Shown here piece by piece: positions 22,290 to 35,335 of a DNA stretch of 64,000 bases; position 1 is the first letter of the stretch, and each line of letters begins with the position of its first letter. Both the position numbers and the translations under genes were made by a program. This stretch comes from Chimonanthus salicifolius (Eukaryota; Streptophyta; Magnoliopsida; Laurales; Calycanthaceae): the NCBI GenBank assembly GCA_013350335.1, contig CM023540.1, positions 4,402,001-4,466,000 of the forward strand, read 5' to 3'. The notes under the pieces are model-generated. The model did no database searches and had not been told where the DNA came from. It worked only from the letters and a program-made list of their open reading frames with translations.

Positions 22290-25200
22290 TGTGATACCCC
22301 AGCCCAAATTAGTGGTTAATTTAGACAAATTTTAATTAATTAAATATTTTTAGCCAATAATTATAATTTTTGTTCTGTTAATCATGAAGAATATTGAATG
22401 AGCTTCTCAACGAGTCTGAGTATGACTCAATCTGAGTCCGAAAACTCTTTCATATTAAATTTTTAAAGGTATAATAACAAGTTATGATTATTAATAATAT
22501 TATTTTAAAGTTAAAACTTGGTTACTTTGGAAACTCAGTTATTTAACCTCATTTAAACCCCAAATTTTAAATCTTACATTATTTTTAAATTCCGGACTTA
22601 ACGGAATGTCAATCTCGACCTAATTCTTCCTATTTTCACTACCTAAAATTTTATAGGTGGCAAAACCCCAGTTTGATAACGAAGACAGAATCCTAAAAAT
22701 ATATGGAGGAAGTTAATATTCAATCTGTAATATAATCGAGCCTTTTGCATCTTCAGATTTTCAAAATATCAAGTTTTTAATAGTTATTTTACGTCGAGAA
22801 ATATGAGCCATCGAATATTCTGTCATTTAGATGGAGTGGGTTTTGACTCCGAAACACTTTGAAATTTTAGAATGTTTTTACGAGACTAATTTAATCTATC
22901 AAATTATAAAATTAGATTTTCTCCGAGAGATTCTTTAAAATTAAGAATTTTGTCAAATCGATGTTTTTCGATTAAAACACTGAGTTATTGACCGAGTTTT
23001 CTATCCAAAATTTAATACTATGTTTATAATTTAATGTCTGACCTAGTGGACTATTTAGATTAAATTAGTGGGACCTTGAAATACTTAGAATTAACAAAGG
23101 ACGTAAGAGGTATTAGTTAAAAGAAAATAATAATAAAATAAAAAAAATCTTAAGATAATATCTAAGCTATCCTATTGGTCTATAGTACTTAGATGTGCAA
23201 CGTGGGTGCACAAGGTGACTTCCATTCGGCTATAAATTGGAAGGAGGCGGTGTGAGGGGGAGTTAAAAGAAAAAAGTCAGTTGCCTCTCCTCTCTTCCGG
23301 TCACTCTTTGTCTTCCGACCCTTTTCCTTATTTTCTCATTCTGTCATTTTTCATTTGGTTCCATTTGCAGTAGCAACAAAGAAAAAGGAAGGAAAAAAAA
23401 TGACAATGGGTTTCCTCTCCCTTCTGTCGCTCTCTCTCTCTCTCTCCAAACTGTTTTTTCTTCCTTTCTTTCCTCTTCTTCTGTTTTTTTTCCTTTTCTT
23501 TTTTACATCCGCTAACAGCAAGAGAAAAATTAGAATAACTTAGTATTGGGTTTTAAAATTGAATTTTTCAAAATGGAGAGAGGGTAGGCTTTTCTTTTAA
23601 ATTTTAAATTATACCTCTAAAATCATTTTATTTAAGTTCAAAACTTATTTTTCAGCCTTTAATTAAAAGAGGGGAAAAGATTAACCCCATTTAACAATTG
23701 TGTGTTTATGTTTACGCATTATGTGTTTAAATTCAGTATCGTAACCTCTGGGCCACACTATCATTTGTAGTGGCGCTAGTCGCTCAGTGATACTATTTGA
23801 GGCGGCGCTTAGTCACCCTGTGGTTCATCAATAGTGGCCCTTAGTCGCTGGGTGATACCATCTGATGAGGCATTTAGTCACCTGATGGTCTTGAAGTGGG
23901 GCGCTGAGTACTTTATATATTAGTTGCATTGTACTCTCTGGGCCGAAAATCTCCATTTCTGGCGCAGTAGAAACGCCACTCGATGGCCATCTGAGACGAC
24001 CTTGGCCGCCCGGTGGTAAAAGAATTTGGGCACTGAGTACTTTTATTTAATTTCCTGCACTGTACCCTCTGGGCTCCGTTTCAATACTTTTTCCCTGGCC
24101 AGGAAAAATACGAGACCGGATATTGAGTACTTTATGTTTTTATTTTGATGTGATATTTTGGATGACTGACAACTAACTGCTGACTTAATCTAAGAATTAA
24201 GAGACTCACTGCATTTATCATGTTTTCTTGGAAAATGCACGGGAGATGGAAAGTAGTTTGTAAATACTCTATGGACTTGAAATTTATATTATTATTTTAT
24301 CTTACAGAGTATGTGATAATCTCTGCGGATAGAGGTGAGGAGACTTGAACCAACACTTGTCTTGTGTTATATGTTAAACCCACTAACCCTAAACTTAAAT
24401 GGGACCCATGGTCATTTAAAGATGGAAATGGCTATATAGGTCTAGAATGCGAGACCTGACACCGCCTACATTTAATGGATGTAAATGTTCTAACTGTGTA
24501 GAACGTAGGCGTATATTGGTGTCGGGGAGCCGAGAACTTGTAGCCTCTAACACAGTATGGACCCATGGAGTGTCTGGGAATTGTCAGGTAAAAACTGGGT
24601 GAAGACATTCGTGTTATTAAATCTAGTTTATATGTTTGTGTGAATATTGGTTCTTTATTGATTATTGTATATTGGTGTTGGATGCACCGAAGGGTAATGT
24701 TGGAATTTAGTGATTCTCTCAGAGTAGGTCCCTGTGTAAGGAGGGCACTAGAAATCATGCATTATCATGCATTTGACATTTGCATGTGAGAATTATGATT
24801 AGAAGTTAAATTTGTGAAAGATAATAACTTTAGAAAATTTGATATTGGTCATTGGGCTATAATTGTTGAGATTAGTCGAATACCGTTTGCGAACTGTTGG
24901 GTTGGACGTGTTAGTTGGCTGTGGTCGACCGCCATTAACCGTTGGTGTTGGATGGGATAGTAGATCGGGTCGTGGAGAATTTATGCACTTGTAAGTTGCT
25001 AAATGGGGGTTGACCCCTATAAAAATTGGTAAAACACCTTAGAAAGTGATCCTAGGGTGAAAATGGGTTAAGTGGATTAACCGCATTGCATTCATGGAAT
25101 ATGCATTGTTTATTGTTTCACGTATCATGTATTATTTATATTGGATGTTATGGTGAAAAGGAGTTAAGTGGATTAACTGCATTTCATTCATGGAACATGC

Positions 25201-25650
25201 ATTGTTATTTATTCCATGAATATTGTATGTTGGAGGATATGAACTAGATGAAGGAATGAATGAACCAATGGTATCTCGCTGAAAGTCAAACTCGGATGTT
25301 TCCCTTAGTTTCCCACTCGAGGAAACAAAATGAATCTATGAACTATTCTATGTATTTTGAAAATAAATATGCCTCATGTGGCATAAAAACTTATTCTGTA
25401 AGTTTGATATTTCCATGTAGTATATTTGTGTGTTGGTGTGCTCAATATAATGCTTCCGTGTGTTTGAGTGAAAATTGTTCAGATGATTTTGCTGACTATA
25501 GTTAGGAATATTTAACACACGGATATCTTACATAGGTATTAGACTCACATGGGTAGTATGTTATGGAATTAGTGAATCATTATGTTAAGGTTTTTTTTTT
25601 AAAAAAATTTAGTCGCATCTCGGGCCCACATATATGATCGGGCTGTGACA
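22290..25650 (+). repeat. Element D 3' LTR
   Basis: About 3.36 kb, collinear with the 5' LTR and ending GGGCTGTGACA. Structural differences from the 5' LTR are: about 250 bp missing after GCAAGAGAAAAA (23519-23532, against 13543-13793); an extra C/T-rich stretch near 23315-23400; only one copy of the approximately 118-bp CCGTTTGCGAAC unit (24870-24975); and loss of about 55 bp corresponding to 15625-15680. Confidence 0.87.
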
Positions 25651-25655
25651 TGTGC

Positions 25656-27059
25656 ACAAGATAAAGCAATATAATTTATATAATATGAAAGTCAAACTGT
25701 CAACTATTACACTGTAACGGTTTGCTTGGCAGTTTTATACATCTGCACTAAAACAACCATAACTTGATTTATGGGGCTCAGATTTAGGCATTCTTCTGCT
25801 TTTTGGAAAGGTATTTGAGAGATCTATTTTCTCGCAAAATTTTAGTCAATTTGAAATTCATTTGATATCTCAAATACTCTCTCCAAAAAGGGTAAATTTC
25901 ATTCTACCAAAAATCTTCATGTTTTGCATTGTTTGTACCCTTTTATTAAAATGCTTAAAAACTTGAGCTACACAACTAGGACTGAAATAAACAAGGACAA
26001 CTCGGAAAGCTCTAAGAGTGCTCAAAATAATAGTAAACATCTCATCAATATTTGACATATTTGATCAGAAAAGCAAGCTTCCTAAAGTCAGGGCAGATTC
26101 CATCTATCCTAAGAATCCTGATTAAGTTCTACAATTTTAAGTTGAGACTTCTAAGGCAGTCCTAAGGTCTATTTTACTTAAATTTGGTTGGCATACTTGT
26201 TGCTTCTTTGATGCAATGCCTTCCAACTTCACTGCTTATTGTCTTCAATCTTGATACGACTTCTTTCATCGTCCAGAGCTAAGATAAGGACACATATGAC
26301 ACACTAACACTAGACTACTAGACTTACAAATTACATCTCAATGATTATAGAATATTAAATCAAATACAAGATGTACAAAACATAGGACTTAACATGACAA
26401 CTTCTTCCCTGCCTCTTGTCTTCTTTGAGAATGCATTTGTAAACTTTGACTTTGGGCTTAGGAGCATGATGTTAAAATCTATCTTATAAATTTACGTCAA
26501 TGAAAACATTAGTACCGTACGTCAATACTTTGTTATCATAAAAAAAATACCTTTATGACCTTGGTAAAAACCCTTAGACCAACAAAAATTAATTCAAATA
26601 CAACTTAAATTAAGATTCGAAAGAAATCTAGATCAGACTCAATAATACTTTTGGAGACGCCACAAAGTAATATTTGCTTCAAATTCAACTCAAATTTTGT
26701 GTGTTACATTGGACGAATTTCCTAGTATTTTGATGTAGGACAAGATATAGAGTAATCCTAAATGCCTAATGTGGTTCTCTAAAGATCAAAAGGAGATGAA
26801 AATAATGAACTCTAAGACTAATATGAGCTGAAATTAAATTCAAATTAATATATGTAATTGATAAATATAAAATTACCATAAAAAATCATGCAAAATTATC
26901 CTTGGAATCTAATAGACTAATTAATAGATGAATGATATATGGATAATACCTAAGTGAGTTAACTGGATAGTTGATGGGCTAATGGAAATAAGTCAAAAAG
27001 GTAAGGGAGTATGGATAAAATGAGTCACATGGGTAAGGTTTTAAATAATGTGTATAGAA
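25656..27059. other. Unassigned flank right of element D
   Basis: AT-rich sequence with no recognised gene or repeat structure. It may continue the older element interrupted by D. Confidence 0.3.
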
Positions 27060-27900
27060 GAGAAAAAAAGGGCTTACGGCAAACCTAGGTGAAATTCGTG
27101 GGGTAAGGAAGGCACAGAGGAGGGGCAGAAGCTTAGCGATGGAGGAAGGAAAGGAGGAGGGATGCGGCAACAAGGAAAAGGACTATGGAGGGTTCGGAAG
27201 GAAAAGGGATGGGTATTAGGAGAGAACGAAAACACATGGTTGGATTACAGTGAGGGGTGAAAGCTTAGGAAACCCAAAAGGGATTAGCGGCAGTAGATGT
27301 GGGGTCTAAGGAAGGTGGCAGCGATGGTGTTTGAGGTTAGAAAGGGGCAGCGAAGGTTTAAGAGGGAGTAGGGAAGGGGTGAAAGCAAGAGAGGACAAAT
27401 CTGGGTGGGTTTGGGGAACTGGCGAAAACAGATTTGGTTCTAGGAAGGTAGCGGCAGCAAACAACAGCAAAAGGGATGTTTTAAGGGTGTTATGGCAGCA
27501 AGAGAAGCAATATCTAGGGCTAGTAATGGCTTGGTTGGAAGCTAAAGAAGAGGAGAAAAGAGAAAGATAGAGAGAAGAAGGATGCATAGTATTTGGAGAT
27601 GGAAAGATGGCCTCACGCTAGACTTCATGCCAAAAGAACTTACTCCTTACGCCAATGCACGGAACAAGAAAGGTTTGTTCGAAAATTTTAATCTCATTCA
27701 TCAATCGTGTCTTTGCCTCAAAGGGCTATAAGGCTTATATAACTTTTGCATTACTAAAAATAAAATAAAGGAAATACTGACAGTCACTAATATGCTTTAA
27801 CTAAATAAAGTAATTACAAACAAAAAGAAATTGTAAAAAATAAAAATTGTATTCACGTGGTATGCTCGGCATCATATTTATAGGCTCAAGACAAAGCTTA
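27060..27900 (-). mobile_element. LTR-like promoter region, reverse orientation (tentative)
   Basis: On the minus strand a TTATATAAGCC box (about 27735-27745) is followed by a leader and a long C/T-rich stretch (27060-27590 as read on the plus strand: G/A-rich). The TATA neighbourhood (CAAAGGGCTATAAGGC on the plus strand) matches 680-705, indicating two relatives of one LTR family. Ends and target duplication were not found. Confidence 0.3.
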
Positions 27901-29190
27901 AAGACGGAAAAATAAAATAAAATAAATCAATTCTCTGCCCAAAATAGGGCTGCACGTCTGGGCCTGATATCTTGGGCCTTGTAGCTAAAATTAGATCCAT
28001 CCAATGGCTGTCTGCCACTTGGACTTATTTATCATTTTTGGGCATTAAAAAAGCATAAAAATAAATATGAGGCTTTCTAACTTGGGGCCATGCTGTACAA
28101 ACAACCCAGGCGTGCTATTTCGGTGAGATTCTTTTCTATGTAGGCGTCCTAAATGGCATCCACATGTGCATTGACGTGGCATCTGATGTGGGATTCGGAT
28201 GCCCACTGATTTGGAAGCACATGGTCCTCAAATCATAGTATTTTGAGGCCCAAAACAGCTTCAAACGGGCCTAGATCCATAACTGATTCAAATGGGCTCC
28301 ATTCTTGGTGCAAGTGGATCCATTAGGTTGCATTTGAGGCTGTCTCTTCCCTCCATCACTTCTAAGTTCAATTCAGGTAAAGAATAAATTCATATGGACT
28401 CCATTTTCATCTAATGGCCTTCCCCAATCTTGTCAGTTCAATTGGGCTTCGGATGGCCACATCTATTTCCTTATAAAAAAATTATATTTAGTTTCAATTC
28501 ATATTATCTAACAGATTCTATGAAGTCTAACCTTATAGCCACATATGGAAACTTGATGTTTTTGTTGTTTGAACCAAAATCTTTATTTTCATTAAAAATG
28601 AACAAAACATTGTCTTTTTAGACAAGAAAAGCATCATCTTTTCCTCATAAAATATTCTTATCTCTCTTGTGGGAATCCATTTCCTTAGAGAGAAAATGTC
28701 TAATTTTTTATGATCTTGACAAAGAGCTCTTATTCCATGAAAGAGGAGAATGTCCTCAATTTCATCTTCATTTTCTCAACGCCCCACAAAGCATTGCATT
28801 TATTTGTCTATATCAAAACTTAAATTATTTATATCTTAGTCTGAGAAGGCTCACATTTATTGATTTAAATATTTATTTTACCCTAATCCGACATATTTTA
28901 AGTTACCAATTTTCATTTTAACGGGTGATTTTGATAGTTAAAACAATTACATGCTCAGAAAATTAACATTACTTTTTCAATAATATGGAAATTAAACTTA
29001 CTGCAATATGCCTTTTTAATCTCCTTGATGTTTCTTTTAGTATATTCAAATTTATCACAAAACTTAACTACAGTAAATTCTTTTGCATTTTGTACTTTTA
29101 AAAATGAGTTCCTACTATTATGAGTCACATCTTTTAATGATCTAAGATGGCATTTATAATTTCTTTTGTAATATATTAAAACTTATCATA
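27901..29190. other. Unassigned
   Basis: No gene is recognised. Several GGGCC-containing segments (27950-28330) resemble the GC-richer islands of LTRs. The rest is AT-rich. The 84-codon frame at 28667-28921 has no recognisable family. Confidence 0.25.
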
Positions 29191-29194
29191 AGAT

Positions 29195-30592
29195 CATACA
29201 GCGGTGAAAAAAATTGGCCGGTACATATCAGGTTGTATCGGGTTTTAGTACTCGATATGTATCGACTGATACGATATGTATTGGTCATCCGGTTTTATTA
29301 TCGGGTATCTCGGCCATTATATCGGTCTGAATATCAGCCGATATATTTTAAAATCGGTGGAAAGAATTAAAAAAAAAAACTGAAAAAAAAAATGTTGTTT
29401 TGGGTGAAAATATATTTAAAAAAATGATGTTAATATCGGTCAAATTATTAAAAAAAAAGAAAGAATTGAAACAAAAAGTGTTATGATGCTTTCAATATCA
29501 TTATTTTTTAAAATGAAAATTCAAAAAAAAAAATTTGATTTGTCTGTAGCGTTTGATTGATTGTAATTAAATGAAATGATGTAAATAAAAGATTTTAATC
29601 GGCTGTAATGAGATGAAGCGGTGCAATCAAGAGAAAATTGAGGATATTTCCATATAATTAGGAGATATTTTAGAAATGATTTTCAACTTCCGAGATATAT
29701 GCAATATTGAGCCGTATGGAGAAGTGAATTAGCAGATATGCAATCTCTCAATTACGCTTTAATATGGGCGAAATTTTGGCTTTGCTTTTGACTTGTCATA
29801 TTTGGCTGGAAACACACCATCCTTATTTAGATAAAATCATGCCGGCACTAAAATTTGGTTATGACTTAGGCGTATGGTAAATCCATCCCTAATTTGGTGC
29901 CGTAATCTCCAATTCTACATTAACCTTCCTTTATTGCAAAAATTGTCCCTATGGTAAACCGTATCTAATTTGTTGCATATCTACATTAATATCTAATTCT
30001 ATGTGCTTGTACCAAATAAATTGGTCAATGATAGTATTTATAATAAGGTCTTCTATGATAATATGTATTTATGGTAATACGTATTTATAATAAATTCTTG
30101 TAAAAGTTTACACAATTGATAAAAATAAATACATATAGAAATAATTGAGAAATTATTGGGCCAATAATTTGTAATTAGGAAATAAATTTGAGACATTAGT
30201 TGTGTAAAGGAAACATCAATGTATACTTGTATATTAATTAATGAATTAATGTATCATTATGAGTTTACGATGGAACACAATAAGTTTACCTAATTTTTTT
30301 GAAACACAGTAAAAAATAAAATAAGTATTCTCATTATATTTTTTTATAATTATTTAAAAATGTTTGAAATTCTCGAGTTATTAACTTAAATATAATATTT
30401 GATCATGTAAATGACCGATATTTAATAAAAAATTACATATCCATGATCCCCATAATTTTCTTGATTTTATATAATTTTTTTGAAATTTTTGAAAAAAATA
30501 AAAAAAAAGGTAGGAGAGAAAAATATCAGCCAAATATCGACCAAATATCGACTGATATATTGGCCTGGCCGATAATTTTACCATTCTATACT
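29195..30592. mobile_element. Candidate non-autonomous DNA transposon with TATCGG subterminal motifs
   Basis: The left end (about 29195-29230: ATACAGCGGTGAAAAAAATTGGCC) and the reverse complement of the right end (ATAGAATGGTAAAATTATCGGCC, from about 30592 leftward) align as an imperfect inverted repeat. Both ends carry clusters of TATCGG/TATCAGCC motifs (29240-29345 and 30525-30572), as expected of subterminal transposase-binding sites. The interior is AT-rich with no transposase. No convincing target duplication was seen. Confidence 0.35.
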
Positions 30593-30660
30593 TCTCAAAA
30601 TAGATTCTTACTACAGTGAATCATCCAAAGATGTAATGTATGACTTTGTAGGACTAAGGG

Positions 30661-30840
30661 ATTGGCTCGACGGTCAAGAAGTCTGCCACATGAAATAGGG
30701 TTTCAAGTTCGATTCACGCTCAACCCCAATGGGCCACCCTCCAATAGACTTAATAAGTGTGTGTGGATTGAAAGATTTACACATGCTCATGAGTGTCTCA
30801 CTTCCAATATGTGATGAAGATACACATGTTATAAAAAAAA
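30661..30840 (+). mobile_element. tRNA-derived SINE
   Basis: A-box-like TGGCTCGACGG (30663-30673) and B-box-like AGTTCGATTCA (30706-30716) at tRNA-like spacing, followed by a body of about 110 bp with GGGCCACCCTCC and GTGTGTGTGGATTG, and an A-rich end near 30831-30840. No target duplication was confirmed. Confidence 0.55.
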
Positions 30841-32408
30841 TTCTTTCTAATTTTAATAATAAAAATAAATATTATGCATAAGTTATGAATATTTTATTGT
30901 TGTCAACATTTTATATTGTTTTCTTGTTGCTATATTTATAAATGCACATGTTCCCAAACTATGTAATAAACATGACACTTATTCCTCGTCACCACTCACC
31001 AGCGCTATAACTTGGGCATTACACGGGCTTCATTACTAGTGATTTCTGAAAGTCATTTGTCCAAAATGAAAAACCTCCGAGTATGATGAAACGACAGGTT
31101 TAAGAATCTATACCATAACTATACTAAATTTCGGAAATGTGTATCAGCTCAGCTAGTATGCTGTAAGTGTACCGGAGTACCAGCCCTGTTGAATTTCATC
31201 TATGCAGCCCACATTGGTGGTTCAGCTGATACAGTGTACATGTGGATCCAATCCAATTTCTATGCAACTTTTGCTACACATGTAAGTACGTTCAATATTA
31301 TGGGACTATTCAGATTCCCATACACCCCAACAGTGCATTAGATTTCCTTCAAAAGATTGACACAGTGAAAGGCAGAAGTAAGAAATGCTCGGGCATCTTG
31401 TGCCTACAGTCCTAAATCATTAAAATTGTTGTTTTCTTTTCAAAATTTAAATCCACCGTTAGATTGAGTATCATATGTAAAAAAATAAAAAAAGATGGGA
31501 CTCTATTTTGGACAGTTCAAAATTTTCATCGTAGTATAGATGTCCCAGACTTTTGAGCCCGAGTATCTCTAAAACCCCTTCCACATCCATTGATTCAGTA
31601 GATTAATTGGGCCTCAGCTTGTTGCTGTCAAACCCAAACTTAACCAGTTAGAGATCTCAATAGGAAATTCGGTGGGAAAAAAATAACTTAAGAAACTGGT
31701 CCCCTAGTTTGGATGACCTGCTACTTAAGAGTGATTTTTCTACAAATCGAGAATCCAAAGTTTCTTGAATGATAGATTCAAGACTAAGAACAGAAGCAAT
31801 AAGAAGAGAAAATACAGTGAATTTGAACTCTTCGCAGGTCTTGAAATCCAGGGTTGTGTTCAGAATGAGACCAACAAATGACATGTGATGGGTTCACATA
31901 TTGGATGCATTCACAAAAGAAGAGCACCATCTCTGGGGAAAAACAGGTTCACATATTGGATGCATTGACCCCATCTACAGTGAGAAAATCAGTCATGTGC
32001 AGACTGCAAAACCTTGGGTGGGCACAGTGTGACCTAAACAGGTAAAGGTTGTTCTTTTAGAACACCTCCCATTTCCATTTGCCATGAGGAATCCACCAGG
32101 GGCCTTAATTCTCTGAAATGTCCAAAAACCATGATTAGTCATGGTTCTCATAATGATGATGACGACAATGACAATATATGGAGCAATTCCAAGAACCATA
32201 TGCACATAATTTATACTACAGTCACGGTACCACAGATAATACAGCTCTAGCTTTTGAACTTTAAACAGTTTCTAGCTCAAAGGAATAAGCCCAACCAATT
32301 GCACTACAATGTCGTCTACATCCACTTTAACCATTAGCTAGATAAGCATAAAAATTTGAAAATAAATAAAATGGAACCACTCGTACATTTGAAATGGAGT
32401 GCCTCCCA
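30841..32408. other. Unassigned; 21-bp direct repeat
   Basis: No recognised gene. The 21-bp string GGTTCACATATTGGATGCAT(T) occurs at 31891-31911 and 31946-31966 (55-bp offset). A 70-codon minus-strand frame (31993-32205) has a hydrophobic N-terminus but no family I recognise. Confidence 0.3.
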
Positions 32409-32413
32409 ACATC

Positions 32414-33438
32414 TGATGCGGAGCAGTTTCTACATTTAGTATTTTTTAATTCTTATTGGCATTATTGTATTTTTTTTTTTAAATTTTAGTTATCTTATTT
32501 CAGTGTTAGTTTAGTAATTTTCGATTTATTTCAGGGTATTATGAGAATTTCCATGTAATAGGGGTATTTTTGTCCTTTTCTTTCTATGCAAGTTATATAA
32601 ACAATGTAAGCCCCATTAGGGCTACTCGATTATTGAATGAAAAAAAAAAAAACACGATTGAGAAAACAATCTCTATTCCATGCAAATTGGAATTCTTGGT
32701 GTGAAGCCATATACCTGCACTGAAAGACGGTGAGAAACCTCTTTGAACCACGTACCTATCTATCTATTCTTCTCTCTTTTCTTCTCTTTCTTCTTCTTCT
32801 TCTTCTTCTTCTTCTTCTTCTTCTTCTCTGTTTTCTTTTCTTCCTAGCAAAAACCTCCCTAGATTCATCCCTGCTCTTCCTATTTCTGCCCCCCCTCTGT
32901 AACCCAAATTCCCCCCCCTATTGATTGCTGCAACACGCAAACCTCCCTCCCAGAACTGCCGCAACCCCTATTCGGGTTTCCCTGTGTTTTCATATACCTC
33001 CCTCCTCCCAGAGTGCCTTCCATAACCCCTCCATGCTTCCACCCCTCTTTGAGAACCGTCTTCTCTTCCACCAGTATGTCTTTTTCCGCCATTCGCATCC
33101 CATAGTCCATTCGTATCCCTTCTAATCCAAAGTTATACCCATATGCCCATTTGAAACTTATGAACCATATGCCCATTTAAATTAAAATCACATGTGCCCA
33201 TCTCACTTGAAGTCATTCCACCCTTTCATTTAAATCTTTCATGTATTTGTTTACATCAAATTCGGGGAATGTTTTGCATGATTATCTATGATAAATTCTA
33301 TATTAATTAATTGTATATATTAATTGATTGATTTAATTTCAGCCCATTTCAGGTTTAGGGAGCATGTTTTCATCCCCTTTTAGTCTTTAGGTAACCACAT
33401 TAGGCATTTAGGGTTATCATATCACTTGTTCTGCATCA
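32414..33438 (+). mobile_element. Solo LTR related to element B
   Basis: Starts TGATGCGGAGCAG and ends CTGCATCA. It shares with element B's LTR the start (TGATGCAGAGCAG), the tail order (TTTCAGCCCAT-TCAGGTTTA, then TTAGGCATTTAGG, then CTGCATCA) and general layout. Flanks ACATC (32409-32413) and ATATC (33439-33443) are a 5-bp target duplication with one mismatch. A TATATAAAC box lies near 32593. No interior adjoins either end, so it is a solo LTR. It lies 73 bp left of copia element Z. Confidence 0.7.
32787..32828. repeat. (CTT)n microsatellite in solo LTR
   Basis: About 13-14 CTT units in the C/T-rich leader of the solo LTR. Low-complexity frames over it on both strands are not genes. Confidence 0.85.
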
Positions 33439-33511
33439 ATATCTCTCTAAGATCAACACGTTGTTTGCATCATCATCATCAAAACATTTATCCCATGCAG
33501 TTGGAGTCACC

Positions 33512-33754
33512 TGTTGTAATTTTTTTCACATGTCCTAATTCAAGGGTTGACTAAAATATGGGATTAGTTGCAATTGATTATTATTATTATTTTTTTTTTG
33601 CCGCCTTGATTGGCTCCTTGTAATCTATATATACATGTGTACTCTTTTTTTTAAATAGACAATACAATACATTCAGAGATAGAAATTTCTCTCCTCCAAT
33701 ACTTTCTTCTTTTTCATTATTATTATTTTCCTTTCTCCACTATTATTATCTATT
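33512..33754 (+). repeat. Element Z 5' LTR
   Basis: About 243 bp, starting TGTTGTAAT, with ATCTATATATACATG as probable TATA region (about 33623-33637). The expected terminal CTACA reads CTATT. It matches the 3' LTR of Z after the TRIM there is removed. Confidence 0.88.
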
Positions 33755-33764
33755 TGCTATCAGC

Positions 33765-35335
33765 TAGACAAGGTTTTTGGGATTTGCAGGAGTACTGCCA
33801 TCCGTTTTACTGTTCCTTGTTGGAATCTGACGTCATCTTCGGATCTCTTCTTAGAGGACTGCTGTAGCGCATTCCATCTCCTTTCATCTCTTTCAGATCC
33901 TTCCAGCATTATGTTTTTATTGGCGCATCCTATAGCCCTCATTCTCTTGAAGATGATATTATTCAAGTGTCTCAGAAAGAATTTAATTCCTTACAGTAAG
34001 ACAGAATGCATCTTAAGAGCCTTCATCCTTTGGATATGCACAAACTTCTATTGCTCAATCAAGTACTATCTCATCCAGCTAGTCCATGGATTATTGATTC
34101 TAGGGCTATCAATCACATGTCAGGTATGTCTCACCTTTTTTACTCTCTACATTCTCTTTCTTTTGGACATGTAAACTTGTTGATGGGACCCTTACCTCTA
34201 TCAATGGTAAAGGAACTATTCCTCTATCTTCTACTCTTGATGTATCTTCCATGTTTCATGTTCCCCGATTGTTTATTAATCTTTTATCTATTAGTTCATT
34301 TACTAAGGCCTTAAATTGTTCTGTGACCTTTTTCCCTTCTCATTGTCTTATTTAGGGTTTGGTCACAAAAAGGACGATTAGGGGTGATCATGAGGAAAAG
34401 GGTATGTACTTCTTTGATCCACTAGTCATCTGTACTTGACTTTGGCATTGTCGGCTTGGTTATCCATCCAATACAATGTTAAAATATTTGCAACCTTCTT
34501 TTGAAAATTGATAATTTTGTCTGTGACAGTTGCCAATATGGAAAATAACATCGACGCACCTTCTCTCAGTCTTCCAATCAATTTTTTCTACTTTTCTCTC
34601 CTTAATACATTTTGAAGTTTGGATGTCACCCGTTGCTTCTTCAACGGGCTTCCGTTATTTTGTTACATTCATAGACGACTACTCTTGAATGACTTGGGTT
34701 TATTTGATGAAACACAAATTTGAGGTCTTTGATCATTTTCGCGTTTTTTATAAATGGATCACTACTCAATTTGGTTGTCACCCTAAAATCTTGCGAAGTG
34801 GCAATGGAGGAGACTATATGTCTCACTCATTTATACATTATCTTCAGGAACATGGGATTGAATCTCAAACTTCCTACCCCCATACACCTCAACAGAACGA
34901 CATTGCTGAAAGGAAGAATCGTCATCTTCTTGAGGTAACCCGATCTTTGTTGTTTGTAATGAACGTCCCTAACTCATATTGGCCTGAGTCTATTCTTACT
35001 GCTTGTTATTTAATAAACCGCATGCCCACAAGAATATTAAACAACAAAGCACCTATTGATATTCTTTCTATCTATTGATCTATTTCTACCTTCTGTTGCA
35101 TGTTTTTAGATGTACTTGTTATGTTCATGATTTTTTTGCTGATAAGCTTTCAAAAAAATATGTGAAATGTGTTTTCTTGGACTACTCTTCCACTCAAAAG
35201 GGCAATAAAGGTTTTGAACCGACATCTAAATTCTTATTTTTTATTTCTAAGGATGTTACTTTTTTTTTTAAAATACTCCATATTTTCAACCATCCAATCA
35301 TAGGTCATCTTCTTCCCATGTTCTTCAGATAGAGT
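33765..35335 (+). pseudogene. Element Z protease and integrase (left half of pol)
   Basis: A short leader and a remnant of gag end near 34000. Then comes the copia protease motif WIIDSRAINHMSG (about 34087-34125, where WIIDSGATDHM is usual; the active-site DSG reads DSR). The integrase region follows (34650-35078): FIDDYS at the first catalytic Asp, then RSGNGGDYM where SDNGGEY is expected (second catalytic Asp reads Gly), then QQNDIAERKNRHLLE with the catalytic Glu kept. A stop precedes MTWVYLMKHKFEVF. The reading continues into the hinge until element A interrupts at 35336. Confidence 0.85.

Larger units (their letters stand above)
12410..25650 (+). mobile_element. Element D: Del/Tekay-like Ty3 chromovirus with extra ORF
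   Basis: A 13.2-kb LTR retrotransposon. Order: 5' LTR (12410-16093), PBS (16098), zinc-knuckle ORF (16241-16912), gag, protease, RT, RNase H, integrase, chromodomain, PPT, 3' LTR (22290-25650). The direct repeat TGTGC lies at 12405-12409 and 25651-25655. Using it as the TSD requires the 5' LTR to start with a few extra TG bases relative to the 3' LTR. The C-terminal chromodomain (HVTWEPES segment near 22175-22200) and LTRs over 3 kb fit the Tekay/Del clade (known trait). It is defective: in-frame stops, frameshifts, a mutated RT box, and a TRIM inserted at 19893-20405. Confidence 0.88.

Noticed and set aside
31993..32205. Minus-strand 70-codon frame with hydrophobic N-terminus
   Set aside because: No family is recognised, there is no supporting splice context, and it lies in AT-rich repeat-laden sequence. 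It is mentioned only as unassigned.
32730..33176. Leu-rich and Glu-rich ORFs on both strands
   Set aside because: They are translations of the (CTT)n microsatellite and pyrimidine-rich leader in a solo LTR.
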